DNA of 64,000 bases from Paludisphaera soli. GTDB taxonomy: Bacteria; Planctomycetota; Planctomycetia; Isosphaerales; Isosphaeraceae. Below the pieces are notes generated by a model that worked only from the letters and a program-made list of their open reading frames with translations, was not told the origin of the DNA and searched no databases. Location: positions 281,943-345,942 of the forward strand of contig NZ_JAALJI010000005.1 in the NCBI RefSeq assembly GCF_011064595.1, in the 5' to 3' direction. Below are positions 34,940 through 45,334 of this stretch, in pieces. The translations under genes were made by a program, and so were the position numbers. How positions within the stretch are numbered: position 1 is the stretch's first letter; every line of letters starts with the position of its first letter.

Positions 34940-35006
34940 GGCCCTCGTGCTCGTCTTCCCCCTCATCCGGCCTTTCAGGCCACCTTCCCCCGCGAGGGGG
35001 GAAGGG
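34940..35006 (+). repeat. REP-like palindromic element, copy E
   Basis: GGCCCTCGTGCTCGTCTTCC, CCTCATCCGG, GGCC-type stem, then CCTTCCCCC-GCGA-GGGGGGAAGG. It matches copy C at 24505-24571 over almost the full length. Confidence 0.75.
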
Positions 35007-35019
35007 CTTGGTTCGCCGC

Positions 35020-37566
<2,547 letters not shown>

Positions 37567-38151
37567 GATGCTGTTCCGACGTCCGAATTGGGAAAGCCGG
37601 CGACGCCCGATTGACGGAGAGTCGGGTTCATCCCGCCGGCGGTGGAAGGTCCGATTATGTCGACGGCGCCCGCATGCAAGCAATCCGGCGCGGGCCGCGA
37701 GTCTGTTCAAAGGCTCGGGTCGTCCCACCTAGGAGGTTACGCCCCCCCCGGCCGCCATCACAAGAACCGACCCTCCTGAACGGCCATAAAGAATCCGGGA
37801 ACCGCCCCCTCGCCGCCATGGCGCCACGGCATCGCGCAGGCCGAGGAGCGATCCGGCGGCTTCGACCAGGACACCTCACGCCCGCCTCGATCGGCCTCGG
37901 TCCGAGTCCCGCTCGCGCGAGCGGCGGGGCGGCCCGGGACGTCGAGGATGCGAGCGGAGGACTCCCGGCCGCGGGGGTCCTGGGGCGGGTCGCGACTCCC
38001 CGGTGCAAAGGGGGGGGCGAAGCCGAATCTCGGCGGAAGCTCGGCCACTCATGGCCGCTCGCCTCGGGGCGGGTGACAATCGTCGGATCTCGCGATCGGG
38101 GCGCCGCCCCGTCGCGGGCCGCGGGGAACGGGCTCGATGGGGAGCGCCACG
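37567..38151. other. Intergenic region between hppA and the kinase
   Basis: These 585 bases lie between divergent genes. They contain low-complexity GC-rich sequence and one moderately AT-rich patch around 37750-37800. No promoter, RNA gene or coding frame is convincing. Confidence 0.4.
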
Positions 38152-41100
38152 ATGACCGAGATGTCCCGGGTCGAAGAGATCGTCCTCACGGCCCTCCGGA
38201 TCGCCACCCGCGCCGGGCGGGACGCCTACCTCGACGACGCCTGCGGCGATCGGCCGGATCTTCGGGAGCAGGTCGAGCGGCTCCTCGCCGCTCGGGCGGG
38301 CGGGGGCGACGTCCTCGAAGGGGGGTCGGCCACCGAGGCGGTCGATGCGGCCGACCCCGACGCCACGACCGCGGGCGAGGAGGCCGCCACCCGAACTCGC
38401 GAGCCCGAGGGGGGGCCGACACGCGAGTCGTCGGGCCCGGGGAGCGATCCCGCCCCCCTCATCGACGGCAAGTATACGCTCGTCGAGGCCATCGGCGAGG
38501 GCGGCATGGGCACCGTCTACCTGGCCCGGCAGAGCGAGCCGGTCCGGCGCATGGTGGCCCTCAAGCTCATCAAGGCCGGCATGGACTCGAGGGCCGTCCT
38601 CGCCCGATTCGAGCAGGAACGGCACGCGCTGGCGCTGATGGACCACCCGAACATCGCGCGCGTCTTCGATGCGGGGATGACGCCGACGGGCCGGCCGTTC
38701 TTCGTCATGGAGCTGGTCGACGGCCTGCCGCTCGGCAGGTTCTGCGACGAGGGGAGGCTCACGCCCCGCGAGCGGCTGGAGCTGTTCGTCCCCATCTGCC
38801 AGGCGGTGCAGCACGCGCATCAGAAGGGCGTCGTCCATCGCGACCTCAAGCCGGCCAACATCCTGGTGACGCTCGTCGACGCGAGGCCCGTCCCGAAGAT
38901 CATCGACTTCGGCGTGGCCAAGGCGATCGCCGGCAAGCTCGCCGACGAGGCGCCGCCCACCCAGTTCGGCGCGATCGTCGGCACGCTGGAATACATGTCG
39001 CCGGAGCAGGCGGGCCAGCTCGGCGAGGACGTCGACACGCGGGCGGACGTCTATTCGCTCGGCGTGATCCTCTACGAGCTGCTGACCGGGCTGCGGCCGA
39101 TCGACGCCGCGCGATTGAGGCGGGCGGCCCTCACCGAGATGATCCGGATCGTCCGGGAGGAGGAGCCGTCGAAGCCCTCGACCCGGCTGTCCGGCGAGGC
39201 CTCGCTGCCGTCGCTGGCCGCGCTGCGGCAGGTGGAGCCGAGGAAGCTGATGGCGTTGCTGCGGGGCGAGCTGGACTGGGTGGTGATGAAGTGCCTGGAG
39301 AAGCAGCGCGACCGACGGTACGCGACCGCCAACGCCCTCGCCCGGGACATCCAACGCTACCTGGCGGACGAGGCGGTGGAGGCGCGGCCGCCGAGCGCCG
39401 GGTATCGCCTGAGGAAGTTCATCCGGCGCAACCGGGCGACGGCGACGGCGGCCGCCGCGGTGGCGGCGGCGCTCGTGCTCGCCGCGGGCGTGTCGGTCCG
39501 GTTCGGCCTGAGCGAGGCCCGCCAGCGCGCCGAGGCCGTGGAGCTGCGCGACCTCGCCGACGCCCGGGCCGCCGCCGAGATCAAGGCGCGCGCCCGGGCC
39601 GAGGCCGTCACGAGCTTCGTCACCAAGGCCCTCGCGTCCGTCGACCCCCTGCAGGAGGGCCGGCAGGACGCCACCATCGCCCAGGCGATGACCCGGGCCA
39701 TCGCCGAGATCGAGTCGGGAGCGTTCGCGGACGACCCCGAGACCGAGGCGGCGCTCAAGAACACCATCGGCCTGATCCTCAAGAACGAGGGCAAGTACGC
39801 CCAGGCCGCGCCCCTCTTGGAGCAGTCCCTCGCGACCCGCGAGGCGCTCTTCCAACGCGACCACCCCGACGTCGCCGACGTCCTGAACAGCCTCGCCGCC
39901 CTCCACTCCGCCCAGGGCCGGTACGAGCAGGCCGAGCCGCTCCTGGAGCGCGCCGTGGCGATTTTCGAGAAGACCCGGGGCCCCGAGCATCGGAACACCG
40001 CCGCCGTCCTCAGCGCCCTGGCCGCGCTTTATTACAACCAGGGCCGCTTCGACGAGGCCGAGCCGCTCTTCCGGCGGGCGCGGGCGATCCGCGAGAAGGT
40101 CCTCGGCCCGGACGACCGCGACCTGGCCCTCACCCTGAACGACCTGGCCCTCCTCTACAGCGCCCAGGAGCGGTACGCCGAGGCCGAGCCCCTCATGAAG
40201 CGGGCGCTCGCGATCAACGAGCGGGCCCTGGGCCCGGACCACCCGGACGTCGCCGCCAGCCTGAACAGCCTCGCGCTGATGTACGACACCCAGGCGCGAT
40301 ACGCCCAGGCGGAGCCCCTCTACGTCCGCGCCCTGGCGATCTGCGAGAAGGCCCTGGGCCCGGACCACCCGCTCGTCGCCGTCGGCCTCCTGAACCTGGG
40401 GGACCTGTACCGGAACCTGGCCCAGTACGACCGGGCGGGCCCGATGCTCGCCCGCGCGCTGGCCATCCGCGAGAAGGTCCACGGGCCGGAGCACGCCGAC
40501 GTCGGGGTCGTGCTCGTCAACCTCGCCCGGGTCTACCGGCAGCAAGGCCGCCTCGCCGAGGCCGAGCCGCTGCTCCGGCGCACCCTGGCGATCGACGAGA
40601 AACTCCTGGGCCCCGAGCACCCCGAGGTCGCGGGGGACCTCAACAGCCTAGGCGTCCTCTACGAGGCCCAGAAGGCGTACGACGAGGCCGAGGAGGCCTA
40701 CCGGCGCTCGCTGGCGATCCGCGAGAAGGCCCAGGGGCCCGACCACCCGGAGGTGGCCGCCACGCTCGGCAACCTCGCCTCGCTCTACCGCGTCCAGGGT
40801 CGAGAGGCCGAGGCCGAGCCGCTCGCGCGACGCGCGGTGGAGATCGGCCGCAAGGCCCCGGACCCGACCCATCCCGGCCTCGCCGCGTCCCTGGCCACCC
40901 TCGCCGGCGTCCAGAACGCCCTCGGCAAGGCCGTCGAGGCCCGGCAGGGCTTCGATCAGGCCCTGGCCATCCTGCGCGGGCGATCGCCCGACGGCTCGCC
41001 GCAGCTCGCCCGCACCCTGTGGCGTTCCGCCGTCGCCCGCATGAAGGGCGGGCCCCCGACGGAACTCCAGGCTGCTCGCCGTGAGCTGGAAGAAGCCGTC

Positions 41101-41214
41101 GCCATGGCGGCCGCGATCCTGCCGCCGGAGCATCCCGACCTCAAGCAGTACGCCGACGAACTCGCCAGGTGCAAGGCGGCGCTGGCGGAGCAGGGCGAGC
41201 CCGAGGGGCGGTGA
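38152..41214 (+). CDS. Ser/Thr protein kinase with transmembrane helix and TPRs
   Basis: A 1020-residue membrane kinase. Residues 1-95 are the helical N-terminal region typical of planctomycete kinases. The kinase domain (about 107-380) has GEGGMG, Lys138 in VALKLIK, His229-Arg-Asp231 in VHRDLKPAN and Asp252-Phe-Gly. YMSPEQAG takes the place of APE. A transmembrane helix lies at about residues 427-450. The outer part has about ten 42-residue TPRs of the kinesin-light-chain type (repeats of LNSLA-LY-QGRY-EAEPL-RALAI-EK-LGPDHP). The start at 38152 has GGGAG eight bases upstream; ATG 38137 is the alternative. Its ligand is unknown. It is convergent with a second kinase. Confidence 0.92.
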   Translation: MTEMSRVEEIVLTALRIATRAGRDAYLDDACGDRPDLREQVERLLAARAGGGDVLEGGSATEAVDAADPDATTAGEEAATRTREPEGGPTRESSGPGSDPAPLIDGKYTLVEAIGEGGMGTVYLARQSEPVRRMVALKLIKAGMDSRAVLARFEQERHALALMDHPNIARVFDAGMTPTGRPFFVMELVDGLPLGRFCDEGRLTPRERLELFVPICQAVQHAHQKGVVHRDLKPANILVTLVDARPVPKIIDFGVAKAIAGKLADEAPPTQFGAIVGTLEYMSPEQAGQLGEDVDTRADVYSLGVILYELLTGLRPIDAARLRRAALTEMIRIVREEEPSKPSTRLSGEASLPSLAALRQVEPRKLMALLRGELDWVVMKCLEKQRDRRYATANALARDIQRYLADEAVEARPPSAGYRLRKFIRRNRATATAAAAVAAALVLAAGVSVRFGLSEARQRAEAVELRDLADARAAAEIKARARAEAVTSFVTKALASVDPLQEGRQDATIAQAMTRAIAEIESGAFADDPETEAALKNTIGLILKNEGKYAQAAPLLEQSLATREALFQRDHPDVADVLNSLAALHSAQGRYEQAEPLLERAVAIFEKTRGPEHRNTAAVLSALAALYYNQGRFDEAEPLFRRARAIREKVLGPDDRDLALTLNDLALLYSAQERYAEAEPLMKRALAINERALGPDHPDVAASLNSLALMYDTQARYAQAEPLYVRALAICEKALGPDHPLVAVGLLNLGDLYRNLAQYDRAGPMLARALAIREKVHGPEHADVGVVLVNLARVYRQQGRLAEAEPLLRRTLAIDEKLLGPEHPEVAGDLNSLGVLYEAQKAYDEAEEAYRRSLAIREKAQGPDHPEVAATLGNLASLYRVQGREAEAEPLARRAVEIGRKAPDPTHPGLAASLATLAGVQNALGKAVEARQGFDQALAILRGRSPDGSPQLARTLWRSAVARMKGGPPTELQAARRELEEAVAMAAAILPPEHPDLKQYADELARCKAALAEQGEPEGR

Positions 41215-41234
41215 CGAGGCCGTCGCGTCGCGTC

Positions 41235-41280
41235 GTCCGGGCGGATGCGAGCGAGGGCGGGCTCGCCCTCACGCCCGGAC
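41235..41280. terminator. Nested hairpin between convergent kinases
   Basis: Outer arms GTCCGGGCG (41235) and CGCCCGGAC (41272-41280) enclose inner arms GAGGGCG and CGCCCTC. It overlaps the stop of the kinase-nicotinamidase gene and may terminate both genes. Confidence 0.5.
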
Positions 41281-42855
41281 CACGCCGGCCTCGTCCATCT
41301 GGGCCCAGGCGGCTTCGAGGGAGCCGTCCAGGTCGATGCCGCGGCAGGCGGACTCGATGACGGTGACCTCGAAGCCCAGGCGGCGGGCGTCGAGGGCGGA
41401 GTAGGCGACGCAGAAATCCGTGGCCAGGCCCACGAGGAACAGGCGGTTGAGCCCGCGCTCGCGGAGGTAGCCGGCGAGGCCGGTGGGGGTGGTGCGGTCG
41501 TTCTCGAAGAAGGCGGAGTAGCTGTCGATCTCGCGGAGGTAGCCCTTGCGGATGACCAACTCGCAGTTCGCCACCCTCAGCCCCGGGTGGAACTCCGCGC
41601 CGGGGGTCTCCTGGACGCAGTGGTCGGGCCAGAGGATCTGGGGGCCGTACGGCAGCTCGATCGCCGCGTAGGGCTTCTCGCCGGGGTGGGACGTGGCGAA
41701 CGAGAGGTGGTCCTCCGGGTGCCAGTCCTGCGTCAGCACGACGTGGGCGAAACGCCGCGAGAGCCGGCTGATGATCGCCGGCAGCTCGTCGCCGCCGGGG
41801 ACGGCCAGGGCGCCGCCGGGGCAGAAGTCGTTCTGCACGTCCACCACCAGGAGCACCCGGTTCTCGCGCGGGGAGGCCGAGTGGATCGCCCGGCCCGCCG
41901 TCCTCGCCGCCGGGATGACCCCGGAGGTCGAGATCGACGCCCGCGAGGCCGGCGACGAGGACGCGGGCCGCACGAAGGACGACGACGGCGGCCCGCCCGA
42001 CTGCTGCGCCGCGCGCAGGTCGTCGATCAGCTCGGCGTGGGTCTGGTGGCGGTCGGCCGGCCTCTTCGCCATCATCTTGGCGACGAGCTGCTCCACGGCC
42101 AGGGGGACGTGCGAGGGCAGGGCGGGCGGGTCCTCGCGCTCGATGACCCGCAGCAGGGCGAAGAGGCTGTCGGCCTCGAACGGGGGGCGGCCGGCGAGCA
42201 TGTGGTAGAGGGTGGCGCCCAGGGCGTAGACGTCGGCCCGGAGGTCCACCGAGGCGGCGTCCAGGAACTGCTCCGGCGGCATATAGGCCGGCGTCCCCAG
42301 CGAGGTGCCGGCCTCGGTCCGGCCGGCGAAGTCCATCGTGGCGTCGGTGGAGTCCGAGACGACCGCCACCTTCGCCAGCCCCAGGTCGGCGAGCTTCACC
42401 TGCCCGGCCGAGGTCAGCAGGATGTTCGCCGGCTTCACGTCGCGGTGGATCACGCCGACCTGGCTCCAGGCCTCGCCGAGCGCCCGGGCGACCTCCTCGG
42501 CGATCTGCAGCGAGCGGTCCACGCCCACCGCCCGGCGCTCGGCGATGTGGGCGTCCAGGCCCTGGCCGTCGACGAACTCCATGACGATGTACGAGCGGCC
42601 GTCGGCCTGGCCGCAGTCGAAGACCCGCACCACCCCCGGGTGGTTCAGCCGCGCCGCGAGCCGGGCCTCGCGCAGGAAACGCTCCGCGCCCCGGCCGTCG
42701 GCCACCCGGTCCGGGCTCAGGAACTTGACCGCGACCGGCAGGTCCAGGTCCTCGTGCCACCCTCGGTAGACGACCCCCATGCCCCCCTCGCCGATCCGCT
42801 CGATCAGCCGGCAGCGGCCGAGGTTCGGGGACTGCAGGTAGGGGTCGTCGGACAT
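41269..42855 (-). CDS. Ser/Thr kinase fused to nicotinamidase (PncA)
   Basis: A 528-residue fusion. Residues about 15-285 form a Ser/Thr kinase: GEGGMG, Lys44, His137-Arg-Asp139, Lys141, Asn144, Asp157-Leu-Gly (DLG instead of DFG) and MPPEQ. A Ser/Ala-rich linker spans 286-330. Residues 331-528 form a complete isochorismatase-fold nicotinamidase: Asp339 in LLVVDVQNDFC, metal ligands Asp377 and His379 in TQDWHP and His412 in WPDHCVQ, Lys437 in VIRKGYL and Cys482 in GLATDFCV. Nicotinamidase converts nicotinamide to nicotinate for NAD salvage. No membrane helix was seen. GAGG lies six bases upstream of ATG 42855. The sequence is continuous with no frameshift; a stop-codon loss joining two genes is the alternative. 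Confidence 0.9.
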   Translation of the reverse strand: MSDDPYLQSPNLGRCRLIERIGEGGMGVVYRGWHEDLDLPVAVKFLSPDRVADGRGAERFLREARLAARLNHPGVVRVFDCGQADGRSYIVMEFVDGQGLDAHIAERRAVGVDRSLQIAEEVARALGEAWSQVGVIHRDVKPANILLTSAGQVKLADLGLAKVAVVSDSTDATMDFAGRTEAGTSLGTPAYMPPEQFLDAASVDLRADVYALGATLYHMLAGRPPFEADSLFALLRVIEREDPPALPSHVPLAVEQLVAKMMAKRPADRHQTHAELIDDLRAAQQSGGPPSSSFVRPASSSPASRASISTSGVIPAARTAGRAIHSASPRENRVLLVVDVQNDFCPGGALAVPGGDELPAIISRLSRRFAHVVLTQDWHPEDHLSFATSHPGEKPYAAIELPYGPQILWPDHCVQETPGAEFHPGLRVANCELVIRKGYLREIDSYSAFFENDRTTPTGLAGYLRERGLNRLFLVGLATDFCVAYSALDARRLGFEVTVIESACRGIDLDGSLEAAWAQMDEAGVVRA

Positions 42856-42947
42856 GAGGAACCTCGACGGCGCGAGACGGGCGGGGACGCTCCAGCCATC
42901 CAATCTAACCCCCGACGCCGCCGGGCCGCAACGCGCGCCGCGACGGG

Positions 42948-43352
42948 TCAGGGGGCCTCGGGCAGGTCGTATTCGAAGTCGTAGTAATGCTTGCCGTCCG
43001 CGACCGTGATCCCCATCCGGCCCGTCAGGCCCGCCAGCCCGTCGGTCCCGGAGTCGGGCACGACGGCGATCGACAGGCTCGGCGTGCCCCGGTCCATCAG
43101 CCCCTGGTGCAGGATTACGAAGCTCCCCGCCTTCCCCCCCAGCGTCCCCGTCACTCGCTCCAGCGCGACGTACCCGGCCGAGTCGGGCCTCGCTCCGTGC
43201 GCCGCCAGCATCTCGCCCTTGCCTACCCCCTCCAGCTCGCCGCGATACCGCTTGTCCAGCGACATCCGGTGCAGGCCCGCCTCCCTCGCCAGCTCGCTCG
43301 GCTCCTGGGGCGGCATCGTCACCTCGAACTCCCCGCAGATCCGCGTCGCCAT
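42948..43352 (-). CDS. DUF3224 lipocalin-like protein
   Basis: A 134-residue protein of the DUF3224 family. It contains GEFEVTMPP, KRYRGELEGVGKGEML, SAGYVALERVTGTLGGKAGS, FVILHQGLM and VVPDSGTDGLAGLTGRM, in the order seen in that family, which has a lipocalin-like barrel. The biochemical role is not established. AGGAGGG lies upstream of the start. It is the gene before the kinase-nicotinamidase on the same strand, 92 bases away. Confidence 0.87.
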   Translation of the reverse strand: MATRICGEFEVTMPPQEPSELAREAGLHRMSLDKRYRGELEGVGKGEMLAAHGARPDSAGYVALERVTGTLGGKAGSFVILHQGLMDRGTPSLSIAVVPDSGTDGLAGLTGRMGITVADGKHYYDFEYDLPEAP

Positions 43353-43997
43353 CGCTTCGGCCCTCCTGTTCGTTTGACTACCGGCGTGAAGCCTAGCCGG
43401 ACCGGGCCAGGTGAACAAGGGAAGGCCCGTGAATCTTCGCCGGGGCGAATCACGATCCCTCGCGATTGGCTTCGTTCGCGCCGGCCCGAGAACGAAGCCG
43501 TCGGACGCAAGGTGTTTTGGTGACGGTGTTTGATGTTCGTTCAGACGATCGGAGATTGGGTTCGTTCGGCGCGCTTTCGATGGTGCGGACGCCGCTCGAC
43601 GTGGGGCCTGGGGCAACCGTGGCATTTCGACGGGACTCCTCGGCTGACGACGATCGCCGCATCGGTGCGCAACGGCCCTACCTGGAACATGCGCACGAAT
43701 CACCGTCCGGGAACTCGGCCGGCTCCGGGTGCCACGGGTTCGCAGAACCCGTGACTCGGCGTCGGGCCGGTCCCGAGCCCTGGCCGAAGTCCCCGGCCGG
43801 TCCACGGGTTCGGGGAACCCGTGGCACCCGCGCGCGATCGCAGATGAAGCTTGCGGGGACCTTCGTGTATCCTACCCAAGGGCGTTTGCGCATTACGGGA
43901 CTTGGGCGCAGCGTCGTGGCCGAGAGGCCCAACCGGATCGACGTCACCTAACCGTTCACGTTCCGAATCGCTTGCCGGTCAGGGCCCCACGTCTCAG
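43353..43997. other. Intergenic region with a palindromic repeat
   Basis: This 645-base gap is lower in GC than its neighbours. It carries the first 103-bp palindromic element (43727-43829). The stretch 43500-43700 has no frame that looks like a protein. Confidence 0.5.
43727..43829. repeat. 103-bp palindromic element, copy 1
   Basis: It starts with GGGTGCCACGGGTTC-GCA-GA and ends with GAACCCGTGGCACCC. Each end is itself a hairpin (CACGGGTTC-N3/4-GAACCCGTG), and the two ends are complementary to each other. The centre (about 50 bases) is shared with copy 2. The same length and order occur at 44625-44727. Confidence 0.85.
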
Positions 43998-44516
43998 CTA
44001 TCCGTTGAACCAGAAGACGAGACGGCTGCGCCCCCCTTGCCCTTTCTCCAGAGCTTGCACCGCAGCGATAACCGCTCCGAGTTCAAGGTGATCGGCGCCG
44101 CGCAGAAGCCGATAGCGACGCTGGACCTCTTCAAGTTCGGTGGCGCCTAACCATGAGACGGAGTGCCAGTCGGGATTGGTGACCGCATGATCTCCGATGT
44201 AATCCGCGTACCCTTCCTGCACCCACTGCTCCGCATCCTCGCGGCTGCAATAGCCCTCCACCTCATGTGCCGCCAGTTCATCGTCGATCCGGCAGCCCGA
44301 GTGGAACAAGAACGCGGTTGAAATGTCTTTCGGCAGCCCCTTCGGCTCGCAGACCGGTACGAGGCCCTCCTCACCGCGGACCCCCGCCATCAGGGCGAAC
44401 AGGTCATAGTCGCGGCCTAGGTTCAGCTCGCAGGCGAAGGGGGTGTAAACCCACCGCGATTCGTCCGGGCGAAGCGAGGAAGCATACTCAATACAGCAAT
44501 GGATATCGCAACCCAT
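43998..44516 (-). CDS. MGCDIH-type hypothetical protein between repeats
   Basis: A 172-residue protein beginning MGCDIHCCIEYASSLRPDES. The opening Met-Gly-Cys-Asp-Ile-His is seen in phage and bacterial proteins of unknown function. The remainder is acidic and aromatic, with LNLGRDYDLFALMAGVRG, GLPKDISTAFLFHSGCRIDD and a Trp-rich centre (HSVSWLGATELEEVQRRYRL). GC is lower than in the neighbours, and the gene is bracketed by two 103-bp palindromic elements, which suggests recent acquisition. The start at 44516 is chosen because the conserved segment begins there. Confidence 0.72.
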   Translation of the reverse strand: MGCDIHCCIEYASSLRPDESRWVYTPFACELNLGRDYDLFALMAGVRGEEGLVPVCEPKGLPKDISTAFLFHSGCRIDDELAAHEVEGYCSREDAEQWVQEGYADYIGDHAVTNPDWHSVSWLGATELEEVQRRYRLLRGADHLELGAVIAAVQALEKGQGGRSRLVFWFNG

Positions 44517-44624
44517 CGGTAACCCTCGAAAGAGGCCGGGCTGCGGCGAGGCGGCCCCTGACGATGCTGTCCGCTCAGAGGGCACGAGTGCGACGAGGAG
44601 CCGAGTGGGACGTGCCCCCCGCCT

Positions 44625-44727
44625 GGGTGCCACGGGTTCTCCGAACCCGTGGATCGGCGTCGGTCGGCTCCCGAGCCTTCGCCGAGATCCCCGGCCGGTC
44701 CACGGGTTCTCCGAACCCGTGGCACCC
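44625..44727. repeat. 103-bp palindromic element, copy 2
   Basis: Same 103-base length, same double-hairpin structure and same orientation as copy 1, with about 80-85% identity by eye. It lies upstream of the MGCDIH gene, so the gene sits between two direct copies. Confidence 0.85.
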
Positions 44728-44774
44728 GAGGAGCTTCCCTCGCATGCTGGTGGATTCGAGCGAGGAGCGTCTCG

Positions 44775-45107
44775 CTACCCGGGTTCCCGGACGCTCGCCA
44801 CGCAGCAGGTCTGGCCCGGATCGGGACGCGGCCACTCCTTCTTTTCCGGGAAATGGCCCGCCTCCAGGTAGGCCTTGATGTGCTCGGCGTCCTCGGCGGT
44901 CACGCCCTTCGCGACGACGACCGGGGCCGACGTGGCGAGCCGCTCGGCCTTCGCCGGGTCCAGGCCCAGGCCGACCGTGGCGGCGCTGCGGAAGCCCGCG
45001 ACCTCGGTCCACTTCGTCCGGCTCGGGATCCGGACGGTGAGCAAGGCGGCGACCACCGGGCCGTGGAAGCCCGGCGACACGGATTCGAGGACGACGTCGT
45101 AAGCCAT
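44775..45107 (-). CDS. Stand-alone ribosomal L7/L12 C-domain-like protein
   Basis: A 110-residue protein. Residues 1-80 follow the pattern of the C-terminal domain of ribosomal protein L7/L12: YDVVLESVSPGFHGPVVAAL, then TVGLGLDPAKAERLATSAP and VVVAKGVTAEDAEHIKAYLE. The matching L12 pattern is DVVL-K-AVIK-VR, GLGLKEAK-LV--AP and VK-G--KEEAE-IK--LE. A short Cys-containing tail follows. No L12 N-terminal dimerisation domain is present. It is probably not the ribosomal stalk protein but a small domain relative. Function unknown. Confidence 0.72.
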   Translation of the reverse strand: MAYDVVLESVSPGFHGPVVAALLTVRIPSRTKWTEVAGFRSAATVGLGLDPAKAERLATSAPVVVAKGVTAEDAEHIKAYLEAGHFPEKKEWPRPDPGQTCCVASVREPG

Positions 45108-45334
45108 GGGGGCATTCTACCCGCCCACGAAGGGGAGGGGGAGGGCGGGGCGGGGCCCAACGTCGCTCCCGATTCCGAAGCCCGCTCGGAGGCGGCGAGG
45201 GGCTCGCCGCGGCCTGGATGCGCCGGGCTGCGCTGGCCGGTTCTTCGCGAAATCGACGCGGGCGAGCGTGAGGATCGGCCTTCGACGGGCACTAGGCTAG
45301 TGGAGCGAACCGACGACAGGGAGGGCGAACCCGC

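Noticed and set aside
43500..43720. Possible small gene MMFVQTIGDWVRSARFRW in the gap left of the first 103-bp element
   Set aside because: The frame shows no family resemblance, ends inside the repeat, and has no clear ribosome site.
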